Shown in pieces: positions 25,191 to 38,130 of a stretch of DNA of 64,000 nucleotides. The notes under the pieces are model-generated. The model was not told the origin of the DNA. It saw only the letters and a program-made list of their open reading frames with translations, and searched no databases. Within the stretch, counting starts at the first letter, position 1. Each line of letters starts with the position of its first letter. A program made the position numbers and the translations under genes. The stretch spans positions 18,909,119 through 18,973,118 of the forward strand of contig CM056550.1 in the NCBI GenBank assembly GCA_029721515.1. Reading direction: 5' to 3'. The DNA comes from Synanceia verrucosa (Eukaryota > Chordata > Actinopteri > Perciformes > Synanceiidae).

Positions 25191-25925
25191 TTCATATAAA
25201 AAGTCCTTGCTCATAAGCAGAGTAGATAAACACCTGTACTGATCAGAAATGATAAGGCATACCTGTCTGTTTTCTTACTCTGCACTTTGGATACATCAGA
25301 TTGTGAGAGCGCTGAAGCTACCGCTTCATGCCTATTAAAGGCATTGACAGTATTGACACTGGAGAGGGTGTGGGTTGAAAATGACTGAACGTGGGCAGCC
25401 ACGTTACATAACCAATAGTCCACTTCTCTCACAAAAACAGCACAAAAACACTGACACACAGCGAGCTTACATGAGCTGCTCTCCTCCCTCTAACAGATGG
25501 GAAGTTTTACTGAAGGGGGGCTGTCATTATCAGAAGCTACAGAGCTGATTCCTGCACAAAAAACAGTTAATACTACAGGAATAACACATCATGCTCATTA
25601 TATTCAGGGTTTTGATTCAAACTATAGCACAAATATGTGCACTGCAGCTGTTAGAATAAAGTTTGCGAACAAATTATTTGGCGTTTGGAGGGCGCCACAG
25701 TGTGTTTAGGTATTTATCGGTACAAGCGGTGTCCTCCGAAAACCTCTTCCTGTTTCCCTTCTCAGTTACAGGACTCAAGTTACATAGTAATAACGCACAT
25801 AGACCAGCGCAGGGCGTGACAGCCCATATCAATTTGTTTTCCCATCCCTACGAATGTGTTTACTGGACACTTACAGTTAGAAAGCAGCTGGATGTTTGAT
25901 GTTGTGTTTGTACAGTAAAAATGTA

Positions 25926-26120
25926 TTATTCCACCACCCAGTTGCCATAAATTAACAGTATTACTGATTACTGTGATGGTTAATCCATCAGTACGTGCAA
26001 GCTCTTTAACCAAAATGATATCTTTAATGCTAAAATACAGTTATTGCTGTTATCTAGAAGCAGAAAAAAATTTTTTTGGTTGAATGTTAAATTCCAGTTA
26101 TTTCCTGTCATTCCTGTTCC
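25926..26120. repeat. Dispersed repeat family C, copy 2
   Basis: Matches 25046-25190 and 61339-61499. Its right part ('gttaaattccagttatttcc', 'tgtcattcctg') is shared with the copy in gucy2g. Confidence 0.75.
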
Positions 26121-27439
26121 TGGACCGCTGGGCTAATATACTGTAGTTGTTAAACTCTGTACTTCCTCTACCTGACTGCTGCTTCTCTCACTTCCTGTCG
26201 CTCCCAGCGGGTTACCATGGTTACACCCATTAACACACCTGCTAAGCTCTAAGGTCCTCCATTTGATTATAGATTAGATTCATAGATTTCAGAATCTGCA
26301 TCTGGTTCAACATGAAATTTATATAATAATATGATATTTAGCCAAATTAAAACTTAAAAGAACACAACTTGAAATGTCAAGAAATTTTTAAAGGAGCACT
26401 GCACCAACTTTAAACATCAACAGTAGTTTCATGGAGGACTAAACATCCAAAACATTACATTATTTCTGATAGAAATTAGCTTATAAAATACTCTGAATCA
26501 CAATTAACCTAAAGACATGACAAAAGAGAGTGTTCTATTATTTTTTTAAACTTAATGAGTATCAGAAAATTTGAAAATAACGACCCATTTCTCACAAAAA
26601 ATATTATTCCCCTTTAAAAAATGTGTTTCATACCAAAATACACTGCCTCACTTTCCACCAACATTTTAATTAGAATAAAAAAAAAAGTAAAATGTTTTTA
26701 TGATTAGGACATTAAAATTAACGTTAATAACAGACAGGTTGGCTGGAACAAATTGCTTCTTGGTTAAAGAAAAAACTTAACTGAGGTATTACAGTAAATA
26801 TGAGTAAATGAAAGCACTCAGCTGTTATTTTGGCAGATGTGCTGGTTACTCATGCTGCTCTTGTTACTACCCTAACAACAACAGGTGGACAGAGGAGGCA
26901 ACACTCCTCTCATCGAGGCTAAAACATGCCCAGGTTTACTTTCCATCCGTCCATTTCCCTCCTCCTCACTCTCTGCCTACCCTTCTCCTCATCTGCCTCC
27001 TTGCTTCCTTCCTGTCCTCCCAGACTGTCTCTTCTCTGCAGGATCTCAGCGTCACATCAGTCACATCTCATCAGTCCAGACGTCGTCTCACAACAGAATC
27101 GGGAGGTTATCATCCCCCTCTCTTTCAACACTTTATCATTGCATTTCCGTCTCCTCCTTCCATCCTCCTTCTCCACTTTGACATTTCCTCCATCTCTTCC
27201 TCCCCCACCCTTTTTAGTCCACTCCTCCTCTACTTTTCTGGTCCTTTCTCTCCAGCTCCACTTCCCTCTCATCCTCCCCGAAGCATTCATCGAATAAAGA
27301 CTCATTACAGACATAAACTGGAGAGCCCTTCCAAAGGACACAGCATCAATATTAAAAGATAAAAACGCTAAATCACACTGTGCACTGCCTCCTTTGTCTG
27401 CTCGGAGAACAAAAAAGCACCTGTTACACTAAATAAATA

Positions 27440-27464
27440 TGGTGTGTGTGTGTGTGTGTGTGTG
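27440..27464. repeat. (GT)n microsatellite
   Basis: About 12 GT units. Confidence 0.9.
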
Positions 27465-29340
27465 GAGACAATTAAGAACAGCTGACTAAACATAAGGATG
27501 AATCTTATAGAATAAAAAGTGCTTCACCAGCAGCCTTTTTCACAGCAGCGGCTCTGCAAAGATGTGTACACAGGTATATTAATGCATATAAACAAACACA
27601 CACTGTAAACACAGGTAGGCCTGTATCAGAGCAGAGAAGTTTGGACTGTGCTTTTAAAGTACAGCAAACTTTAACGCCTGCTTTGGTTTGACTGATAAAA
27701 ACGTCATTGTGTTATCAGCATCTTGTTTATTCTTTGATAAAATAGCTCTTGAGTTAAATTTTGAGTTTTGTAGTTCAGTAACTGACACCTGCTTTCACCC
27801 TGGATCAGCAGCAAGGCATCCTGACAATGTCCAAAATGGAGGAAAGCTAACGTAGCTTGTTAGCTACTTGTAGCACCATTAAGTAAAAAGACATAGTTTG
27901 AAGACAGACCATGGTGCAAGTTTTCAATTTTCAATTCAATGTGTCTTTCTTTGTCCTGAGAGCAATTCAGTTTGACAGAAAATATATATTTTGAATAAAC
28001 CCTGACTCACTGTCCAGTTATGGCTCGCGCTAAGCTAATCAGCTAAAGCAGGTAGCTAGCTTGTTAGCTCAGAGAGTATTTTCCCCTTCAAGAACTCCTT
28101 GTTGAATTAAATTATGAACAATCCAGAGAACAAAATGCCAAAGTGGGGAGAAAACATCCCAGAATAGATAAAAAAAGTATGAATCACAGAGTGTTTGTGT
28201 CTAGGTAGCGTTAGCATGTTACCAACTGACTAGTGTGTTAGCAGTTAGCTCCCCAACTCATCAAAACATCACCTTTATACTAACTTATAAAGCCAAAGTC
28301 ATTCTGAGACTCATGTTTTGGCAACATTTAAAATCAATAATGGTAAAATGATGAACAGGATTGTAGGATTTAGAGGCCTAAACCACACTAGAGTCGCCTC
28401 ACTCAGCCTGACTTGCTGCCAATATAAAACTATAAATCTTAATGTCATCGCTGAGCACAGGGAGACCCATTTTAATCACCGAACTGAGCTGAGAAGGCAT
28501 TTTCTGCACCATCATCACAACAAATCACTGCCATATTGGCTCATTCATGTTGGGGATTCGTCACAGCTGTTACTGGAAGGGAAAATGTCGTGACCACGAT
28601 TTTAAAATTGACGTTATTAAAGAGGCTAGTTCTGTTGTCCTTTTCTCTTTCCTCCACTTTCTCCTCCTGTCCTACTTTTCTCCTTTCTCTTTTCACATCA
28701 CCTCTGTCTCGTCTGTTGATGTAATGTCTTCTCTTCATTTTCTTGTATTTTTTTTCTGTTTTCACCTGAGCGCTGCTTCATTCGTTATCCTCCGCTCTCA
28801 CTGAGCACATTAACGGGTTAACAGGTGTCTAATTAGTCACAATCTGATGCAACAAAAGGATTCATTTTAACTCAATAAGAACAAAAGAAGGAAAGGATAT
28901 AAAGACATGGCTCATAACAAACACATACATGGAAGTATCCCAACAACAACATCACAAACCTGTACGAGTTCCTTTAATAGACAACAGCGAACAAAAACTA
29001 CTATTCAGAATTTTGTCTTTGCCCTTTTTTATTGGATGACTGAAGAACAAAAGCTGTCGCACCATGTTAGAGCCCCATCATCAAATCGCCTTTTAAATAA
29101 AGGATGACAGCGACCACGACAAAAGCTCTCCATCAACAAAATCCACAACTTCCAAAGGTGATAAATCTGAAATCAACATGTCACAAAAAGTCAATTATTG
29201 CCCTCTAATATCAAATCTGACATATTTTCTTTCAATATATTCTCTATAAGTTTTGAGCACAGAATAAACCACAGCCCTCATGACTGACACTGAATTATGT
29301 TTTTGCTCCCAGCAGCCACACAAAGCTTGTTGTTTTTTAC

Positions 29341-29406
29341 CTTCTTCCCTTTCTTCTTGCGATGAGCTGACTTCCCCGTAGATTTCTCTTTAACCTCCTC
29401 GCTCAT
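29341..29406 (-). CDS. ank3: ank3 alternative first coding exon (MSEE form)
   Basis: The minus-strand ATG at 29406 opens 22 codons, MSEEVKEKSTGKSAHRKKKG followed by two lysines, ending in phase 0 at donor GTAAAA (29340-29335). As I recall it, a human ANK3 isoform starts MSEEPKEKNAKPAHRKRKGK before the shared SDANASYL ankyrin-repeat exon. The match is nearly position for position, with one extra residue here. The exon lies about 16.6 kb upstream of the MAHAAS exon, so the two belong to separate promoters that would splice to the same downstream exon outside this window. Lys/Arg-rich heads of this kind distinguish tissue forms of ankyrin-G. No acceptor precedes the ATG, so the left end given is the donor and the right end is the start codon. 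Confidence 0.92.
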
Positions 29407-29739
29407 TTCAGCAGCATAAAAAAAATAACAGGGTGGTTTTTAATCCAGCATGGATGAGCGGAGCACAAGAGTGGAGTGGCGGCCACTCTCAACGTTCACA
29501 GCGACCAACTCGCTCAGCTGCTCACACCCACTTTCACACACATATTTTATCCGCGAGGAGAGGAAGCCAACGAGGCTGCCCGGCAGGAGAGATGGAGGCA
29601 CACATGCTCCCTCTCCCTCTCTTCATCTGATCCGACTCTCCCACTTCACGTCTACCTGGCTGGTTTCCTCCCACACACTCCACAAGTGAGAGCAGCAACA
29701 AGCTACAGGGGCTGGAGTATTAATAGCAATCAATATCAG

Positions 29740-29742
<3 letters not shown>

Positions 29743-29794
<52 letters not shown>

Positions 29795-29796
29795 GG
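29743..29796. repeat. (GT)n followed by (AG)n microsatellite
   Basis: About 17 GT units, then AG units, 340 bp upstream (minus-strand sense) of the MSEE ank3 exon. Confidence 0.9.
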
Positions 29797-30309
29797 AGTT
29801 TTTCCACAACTAGTTCAAATACACCGAAAATGTACTTGTACATGCATCTTTACGAGGACCTTGCTGAGTTTTAGAGGACAGTGAGAAACTCCATTGACAA
29901 AACCAGTCATTTTACCTCAGAGTGTGTGAGTCACCAGTCGATCTCTGCTTCGATAGGTTCGTTTGTTTGAGTTATTGTGTGACTTTGGTGAATCCGAACT
30001 AATTCTTAGAGAAACAGAAGTCACACAATAACACAGACAAACCACAAGATTGACTGTTGGTTATACCAGCAACTCCTGCTTTTCTGTGAGGGAAAAATTG
30101 CAGTTTTTTTTAATGGAGTCTGGTGGCTTTGAAGAGAGCACTGATAACAGGGCTAGCTGATATACATAAATAAATATAGCGTACACTTGATATCTACAAT
30201 ATACATACAGACACACACGCATATTTATATTTTAGGGCTAATTTTAGGGCTATCAAAGTTACTGCATTAACGCAGATAATTTTTTTTATTTTATTTTTTA
30301 TTTAACTTT

Positions 30310-30383
30310 TTTCAGCCCATCAATATTATATCAAAAGAAAAAGTATCGCAATATATTGCCATATCAATATTTTCCCACCCCTA
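30310..30383. mobile_element. TAGGGGTGGG MITE fragment
   Basis: The right-end part only: 'attatatcaaaagaaaaagt', 'gcaatatattgccatatcaa' and the terminal 'tttcccacccctaa'. Confidence 0.65.
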
Positions 30384-33237
30384 ATTTATGGCTAAAACAC
30401 TTGAACTATCCCTTTAAATATCATACAGGGTTAGGCATTGAGTTGTGATGATTAAGGTTGAGGTAAAGACAATGAAAATCATATCTGAAGCAAAAAATTC
30501 AGCCATAATTCTTCCTCTAATTCGATCACAAGGAAGAAGACACAATAATGTATGATTATTAACAGGTAAGTGAGAGTAACGTCAGAAGGGAAAGGTAAAA
30601 AAAAGAAAGAGAAAGTGATATGGACTCCTGTTGGCCAAGCCAGATAATCACACCTCCCCTCCGCTTTGTCCTTATCAATAAGGAACAAACAGAGGAAAAA
30701 CCCCTGGTGGCAGATAAATGAGGATTAATGCTCTTTGCATGTGAGTGGATTATGCCAGTGTGAGCCAGTTCGCCCAGTACAATTATAACTGGATGGTCCA
30801 TAGAGAAGCACAGGGATTCAAAGCTATTCATCATTATTGTTATGAAGAAGGAGACCACAGTAGAAAAGGTCTCTATCACTGCAAAATGCATGTAAGCTTC
30901 TAGATTTCACCATGTTTTAGATCTTTAATAATTATTTTATGTATTTTTAGAGTCACTGTGTCAACAGGGAGGCCTCAGTGACACTTCCTGTTTAAATTGA
31001 AGAGTCCAGTCTGACACCTGGTGGCCGACGCTCTCTACTACAACAACAACAACTGAAAACTGAGAATCATCATTTGACTTATTATTTTTCTCCACCACTC
31101 TGTAAATCCACAGCACACACAAGAATTAAGTGTTTTCCAGTCCATGACATTTATATAATGAATTTAACGTTGTACTCAGTAGGTCCTTCTTCATGTCAAA
31201 ACACGATGCAGCTGCAAACTGCAGACAGTTTGCTCACGCTGACTCAAGTGGCATCATCTGAGGCAAATGCAGTCCCTTAAACATACTCTAATGTGCAAAA
31301 TGGGCACTTTTCTCCTTTAATGATACTCTTATTGCTTATTACAGGGTGTCCACCAGTGCATAGTGTGGCCTAACATCTGGGAATTATGTATTTCTAAGAT
31401 GTTTTCTGGAATAAAATGTGTTCTGCAGGTGGTAAACTTCTTGAAGGAATAACTGGCTATGATAATAAAATAATAAAGGCATCAAGTCAAGGTAAGTTCA
31501 CGTCACTGTGACGTCATCTGCTGATTAAAAACAAGGGTAATACAATGACAATACTTCAGCTCATAGCTCACTTGCTTAAGGTGGACTGATCTTTAAGGTG
31601 GAGCAGCCACTCTTATTTTAATGACACGCTGCTCCACTTCTCTGGCTGAAATCCTGTATTAAATTGTGGCTCAGCTGGCCACTTTAATGTCCTAAAAAGT
31701 TGTTTCTTTGCAGAAATTAATCTTTAATAATGACCTCATCCTGCACTGGAAAGCATGAGCATATAATCAAATCAATAAAGCAAATCCTGCCCTTTAAATC
31801 AAACCGAACAGCTTTTCTCTCCTCAATATTGCATCGTTTCTCTAAAGTCCTGTTTTACCAGGAATTTAAACCATATTAAAGACATATTTCATGGTGTGTC
31901 ATTCAGTATGACATAAAAATAACAGGATAGCATGAAAAAGACATTATTTGGCTTAATATCTCTTTTGTAATGTGGTCATGTCAGCTGGTGCATCATCCAC
32001 AGAGCCTGAACATCCACCTCTTTTTCTGACCTCGTCTCTCTGATTCATCTCCTCATCTCTCAGCCTGAATTCAATACGACAGCCTCAAACACAATAACGT
32101 GCCTCTGAAACGGGTTACATCCATGCACCCAGAGGAAACACAACACTTTCACAGCTAATATTCTCTTTCAGTCAGCCATTACTGGGAAGAGAGAGGCTTT
32201 ATAACTCCATAACCGTAAATTATAATAGAGCAAAGAGAGCCGGTGGTTAGGGGAGATAGAGGCCGCTAAGCGCTCGTGGGTTGCTAATGGGATCAAAACA
32301 ATCACCTCGGTGGTGGGATAGACAGTGGAAGTATTTAAATGTTTAGATATGGTATAGAGAGAGTTATGGTTCACAGAGTGAAGAGAGGCGACACATGGGA
32401 AGGATCAGAGGCAGACTGCTCTATATTTAGCTGCATGTTTATACTGTGAGATTTGTATGTTACATTCCTCGTCGTGGCGACGGTCATGACGTGCAAGCGG
32501 ACTTAAGCGTAACGTTCTCATGTGCTCCGTTGGTTTTTGTCGGCGAGGGCGTGACCTTTGACCTCAGAGGCTTTTCACAGATGAAGGAAGTGAGCAGAGT
32601 AAGTGGCTTTAAGTGGTAGAGCGAGGAGACGTATTCTGGAAAATATTCAGAATAACTATGATTATTACACTTTCATTCAACTATAGATGTGATGATAAAA
32701 TTTGAGGAGGATAAACACACACAAACACTATGAATGAAAGGTGGAAACTGACAAAGATAAGCAGAATTTTGGACCTATATCTAATGTTTTTTATCTTCTT
32801 TAGCTGTTTTACACCTCTGCTCCTTCACAAATAACCAAAAGAAACACAGCAGACACATTTTAGACTATTTTGTGTTGTTCATGCACAGCCTTGCTGCTAA
32901 ACATCATAACCAGCAGTGTTTTCTAGCGTGTCCTCCTAGAGGCGGTCCCTCCATACTGTCCTGGGTCTTCCTCAGGGTCTCCTAAAAGTTCAATTCTTAA
33001 AATTACATCTGCTGTTTTTCCTCCCAGAACATCCAGAATCATGAATATGCAAACTTAAAAATGTCTCTTACTTCACTGAAACTCTGTCACGTACACAGAA
33101 TATAATACAATAGATAGGTCTTTATTGTGACTGACAGGCAGCTCTTCACATAAGCAGCAATGACAACACATGAAAGAGACATTAAATAGTATAGAAAATA
33201 AAATAACAACATAATAAAATAGGGCATAAAAAGTAAC

Positions 33238-33465
33238 TGGGGATGGACATGCAAAATATTGTGATACTTTTTCTTCTGAAATAATATCTATTTTTAATTT
33301 CTTAATATTGATTCCCCCATAGATATATGTACATATATAAATACATACATATCTACATACTGTCTATACAAATTATACTTTCAGTGATCTATGTAGAAGA
33401 TCACATTATCACAATAATGTATTGTGATACGTATCGTATTGTCAAGTCCTTGCCAATACCCTCCT
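33238..33465. mobile_element. TAGGGGTGGG MITE, diverged copy
   Basis: It begins 'ctggggatggacatgc', contains 'actttttcttctgaaataat', 'cagtgatctatgtagaagat' and 'gatacgtatcgtattgtcaa', and ends 'tgccaataccctcct'. Same orientation as 18291-18519. Confidence 0.7.
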
Positions 33466-34505
33466 CTATATGGCAGTGTGATATTGGGATGAATAAATTT
33501 AATCATGATTTGACGCGTTAAACTCTGATTTAAGTTTAGAAAGTTTGAGCAGAAAAAAAGTGAAACTAAACATTATTCTGCTCTGAGAAAGAACAATAAG
33601 CAAGGGGACCAGAGTTTGCAGCCATATTGCTTTATAATGAATTGGAGGTTTTGTGGTGAAAGTGTGAGGACTGTGCAGCCAGCAGGCTTGTGTCTGCTTG
33701 TCTGAGAGCGAACACTGCTAAAAAGACAAACTGACACATCTGACACATCGCTGCCAGGGCTTCTCTGTTTAGTTTAAGGTGCTCTGATGGATCAGGACAG
33801 TGTCCTTTCAGCTGGTCGTCCACTATTTGACCCACACCGCTGACCTGCAGACTCCATGTTTGTACATGTGTGGGTATGTGACGCTGAAAACTAGCCGTGG
33901 GTTTAACTTTGACATGGATGCTGATGTGAACTAACGAGCTGCCGGTTGATACGAGGGGAGAAGACCAGACTTGTTAAACTGTAAATCGTCATTCTGTGAC
34001 GCTCTTTGTGTTCCAGCGATCGCTGTATTTTGTAACTCAGGTTCATGTAGGCCCACTTAAAGCTCAAAGCACAGGGGTGAACTGGTGGAGCGTTTAGCAC
34101 GTCAAACTGAAAGAAAACACAGCCAGTGTTTCGAAAAGACACGAATGAAAACAAACTGTGTGGTTTCCTGACATGGAGGAATGTCAAATCCAGCCTGATA
34201 ACATCAGTGCTTCATGTAAACAAGATTGAGTCTCTGCCGTTCCTGCCAACTCCAGTTCATCTCCTTCACTTATCTCCTTTGATCCTGTCATCTTGCCTCC
34301 TCCCCTCCTTCCTCCTCCTCTCAGAGGAATCAATATCCTAATATTTGTCTGTACTGAACTGTGACTGTGAGCCCTTCTCTCTGTATTAACGGATGTAATC
34401 TGAATAATGAGCAGCCAGGAAGAAGTGAGTCTGAATCCCCATGGAAACAACCCAAGTGTGGCATGAATTCGCCATGACAACCATGAGAACGAGCTCTGGA
34501 GACAT

Positions 34506-36114
34506 TAGAGCTGCACTGATTAATCGATTAGTTGTCAACTGTTAAATTCATCAATTAGTAACTGATAATCGATTAGAAGTTTGACTATTTTTTAATAAAT
34601 AGTGTGCTCTGTTTTTATTTGTGTATCATCTCATTCCTCCTGATGGACTGATCATCATGTGATGGATCAGGTTAATTAAAACAGGTTGACTTGTCTTAAA
34701 GTCTGTCATAAAGCGTCTCATTCACTCAGAGGACTCAGACTCACACACTCACACTCTGACTGTTGACACAGAGCAGACACACAAACAGCCGTCTCACACA
34801 GATGGACTTGATTTACAATCCGTCGTTGTCTCCCTGCACTGGCTAACAACGCTAATGGCAGCTAAAAGGACGCGGTTCCACGCCTAAAATGGTCTCGCCG
34901 CCAAACGGAGCAGCGGAGCTGGAAAGTTGGATCCTGCCTCTGGTTACAGCTGGAACATCTGGAGGAGCGCTAGAGCAGCACATGATGTTTAAACAGCAGC
35001 TTATCCAGCCGCTCTAGGATCAGTTCACTGTTAACTGCTGTTTAATTTGGCACTTTCAAAAGGTTGGTTAAACATGAAAGGTTGTGTGATATCCATCCAC
35101 ATGCCCTAATCTGATAAAGACAAAGTGAGATGTTTTATCTACAATATAAATAGAGCATATAACACTGCTGCCCTGAGCACACATGCTGTGATCAACAACG
35201 AAAAGAGAGGAAAGATGTGTTCCTGGATGGTAACCGAGGTGGATGAACACACTCGTCCAGCGTTCGAGCCATTCATAAAGACATAACAGAAGCACGGATT
35301 ATTCCCCTGTACAGTAAAACAGCCTGGTGTCAGTCAGTGCTACGAGCCTTTAGTCATGACACACTGCTCCTCATTCATTCATTCATTTCAGTGAGCTGCT
35401 GCTGACCCACAATGTCATTTCCATCCAATATAAAGGTTTATTCTAAACCAAGAAGCTTCCTTTTAAAACCAGCACACTCTGTTCTTTCAGGAAATATCTC
35501 ACAGTGTCACAATAAAGCAGTGTTTCACTCCTGAAATGTTGCTGCAGCGTGGATTTACAGTGTGGAAAACTATAAAGCTTGCTTATGTTGCTTCGTCGTT
35601 TCACAATTAACACACTTTTTTATCACCGAAATTTCAGCCTTGTATCCAAACGGATAACTTGCTGGAGCTTTGCCTTTACGAACATAAAACCGATCCCATG
35701 TCTTATTGTCTTTTGGACCTTTGGCTTCGTCATATTTAAATAAAAGTTAAGTGGTTTAAATATAACACACATCTTATAGTAGGGAAATCTATTTTATGCT
35801 CATATTGGGTCATAATAAGAGAGTTAAATTATGAGTGTATGCAGTTATTTTTAAATAACCAAAACAGTTTGGTTAATGTATAAATACATTTCTTACATTT
35901 CTTTGATAAAGTTTAACTTGAGACAACAAATGAAACAAAGCGGGTCAATCATTAGAGTCTGATTTTTATCTGCGCTTTTATTACACATCCACCTTTTTAT
36001 AGCTGCTTGGAGAATAAAAAACATTACAATAAAAACAATCACACTTTTGACAGTGTCACGACTATCAGAATAGTTGCGGATTAATTTAATTTATGGATTA
36101 ATTGTTGCAGCTCT
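34506..36114. mobile_element. Possible hAT-like element bounded by inverted ends
   Basis: The left end reads 'agagctgcactgattaatcg' with repeated 'aatcgattag'. The right end reads 'ggattaattgttgcagctct'. The outer 'agagctgca' and 'ttgcagctct' are inverted, and these phrases are those of a common fish hAT-derived family (compare 53395-53690). I saw no convincing 8-bp target duplication and no transposase, so the 1.6-kb span may be two separate fragments or one element enlarged by insertions. Confidence 0.35.
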
Positions 36115-36132
36115 GGACGCCGTAACATTAGG

Positions 36133-36396
36133 ACTAGGACAAGAACTTCATGATACAGCATGTATCGCGATACTAGAGTCACGATACGATACATTATTGT
36201 GATATATTGTGATATTCTACATAGATCACTGATCTGTGTATTTAAAAAGCAGCGTAAAATACAAGCTGTATATCTGCATTTACAATTGGCCCAACACTTG
36301 ACTTTTTTTGGGAAAAAAATAAATTTATATTAAGAAATCAAGAATCAATATTATATCAGAAGAAGAAGTATTGGGATATATTTCCATATCAATAAT
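36133..36396. mobile_element. TAGGGGTGGG MITE, near-complete diverged copy
   Basis: Contains 'gtcacgatacgatacattat', 'gatattctacatagatcact', 'acaattggcccaacacttga', 'attatatcagaagaagaagt' and 'atatatttccatatcaataa'. Same orientation as 60819-61051. It lies 20 bp right of the possible element ending at 36114. Confidence 0.7.
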
Positions 36397-37649
36397 TACG
36401 GAAACAGAAAGTAAAGCAGCTTCTTAAAATTCAGCTTATGTTTCAAACAGTGACAGGAGAGACTGATATGGTATAAAAGTAAAATTATGCTGAGGACAGA
36501 CATGCCAACGCCTCACTATGTGATATTATTATTATTATTATTGTTGTTGTTATTAGAAGTGCTGTGACTCTCCCACAAACAAACACTCAGCTCAGTGATT
36601 TGACGTTAGCTCAACACGGCTGAGCTCATGTTTACTCATCCCATCACAATAGTGGGCTCAGAGAGGCTGAGTCAGCTCAACCATGAGTCATCACAATGAG
36701 AGGGGCTGTGAAAAGGCCTGTGTGCCATCAATTAATGCACCACCGAGAGACACATGAGAGAGCTTCTGTGCCCTTCCACTGTCATCATCTATCACTGGGG
36801 AACGGTCGAGATTTCAAATTTAAAATCATATAAAATTTGTAAATGATGAAGCCACAAATCTTATTTTAAGGGAAGCACATTGGCAAGAATCTGGCGACAC
36901 AATCATGACACAGGGGTTATCACTCAATATACTGCAATTTTCTAAATCTAATTTTCTGAAAAACTGGCATAGTATAAAGACTACAGTTTTCAATGTTTAT
37001 TAATCCATTGATTGTTATTTTTGGGATAATAAACTAGACCGATGTCCGATATCAATATCAGATCGGGACAGCCCTACATGACAGACACTGAGTAAGCGAC
37101 CCAAAGTTTGCACTGTAACTCGTCCCGCCTCCTCTCTGCAGGTGTAATCTGTGTGTTGAACAGGACATAGGTGGAGTCTCCCTGTGTTTGCTCTGCCTTC
37201 ATAAACCTCCTGCACACTCTCAGCGTCCTGACGACAGGCGGCCATTACTGACAAAACGTCCATTTCCCATTACAACGTGTGGTCAAACATTAATGGACAG
37301 ATGAGAGGAACCGCAGACAGACGGGCGCACAGATCAACACACTAAAACAATTCTCCATGTTATTCTCTAACAGCACTCAGTGAACATCTCTGTCTATTTG
37401 AGCCTTTAAAAAAAAGTACCTAAAAGAGGTTTAATGACCAGAGAGTATAGAAAGACTGGAGGGTTCAACCTGTTCACACTGTGCCATGCAGCGTGTCACT
37501 CTTTCATTTCACCACTTCGTCTCAGCTTGTGTGTTTTGGGCATTTCCCACATCGACACTGGAGACATGACAAAACAAACAGTTCATGACATGTTCTAGTT
37601 TCAAACTGGCAGCAGTCATCTGAGGTTGATGTCTGTAAATTCACATATT

Positions 37650-38130
37650 ATATAACAGGGTTCTTGCACCATTTTTAAAGTCAAATTTAATAATATTTAA
37701 GACTGCAACAAATATAATTTAAGACCCAAAAATGTCATAACAATTTCTTTGGCAGAAAAGAGTCAATTTATTGTAGGGCTTGATCAATATGGCGTTTTTG
37801 AGGCCGAAAACGACATTTAGAAGGAATATAACTCTGATTAATTTTTTATGATTTTTTTTTTCTAGCTCTTTAACACTTGCAACAACGGTATAAGTTGAAG
37901 GCATAACGCTTAACTTTTTTCTACAACTTTAATTTCAAAACTTTTAAGAACAAAGATTATTTTGTGAACAAAATAACATGCAAAATTGCAGTAAATCTCT
38001 CAACCCTCTGTTTTCCTATTGGCATTAAATGCACCATTTGAAAACTTAATACCTACAGCAAATTTACAATGAATTTAAGAGAATTTAAAACCTTAATTAC
38101 TAGCATTTTAAGGAACCATGGGAAGCCTGT
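37650..38130. repeat. Dispersed repeat family D, copy 1
   Basis: Shares 'aatttaagacccaaaaatgt', 'aacaatttctttggcagaaa', 'agagtcaa', 'tttttgaggccga', 'gaaggcataac(g/a)cttaact' and 'gcagtaaatctctcaa' with 54635-54920 in intron 1 of gucy2g. Confidence 0.8.

Larger units (their letters stand above)
12727..29334. other. Gene-free stretch between ank3 alternative first exons
   Basis: No gene is supportable here. It includes the 5' UTR/promoter of the 12.6 kb exon (directly right of 12726) and then intronic repeats: a diverged tandem array (13340-13735), dispersed pair E (13887-14040, 15671-15820), a degenerate minisatellite (15820-16215), a direct duplication (17075-17210, 17273-17408), a MITE (18291-18519), (GGA)n, (CA)n, a 51-bp tandem repeat, a Tc1 relic and two copies of dispersed repeat C. 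The 184-codon frame at 26808-27362 is pyrimidine-rich low-complexity DNA, open in all three plus-strand frames, and is not a credible gene. Confidence 0.6.

Noticed and set aside
26808..27362. 184-codon plus-strand open frame, the longest in the window
   Set aside because: Pyrimidine-rich low-complexity DNA keeps all three plus-strand frames and a minus-strand frame open at once. Composition is Ser/Pro/Leu only, with no domain.
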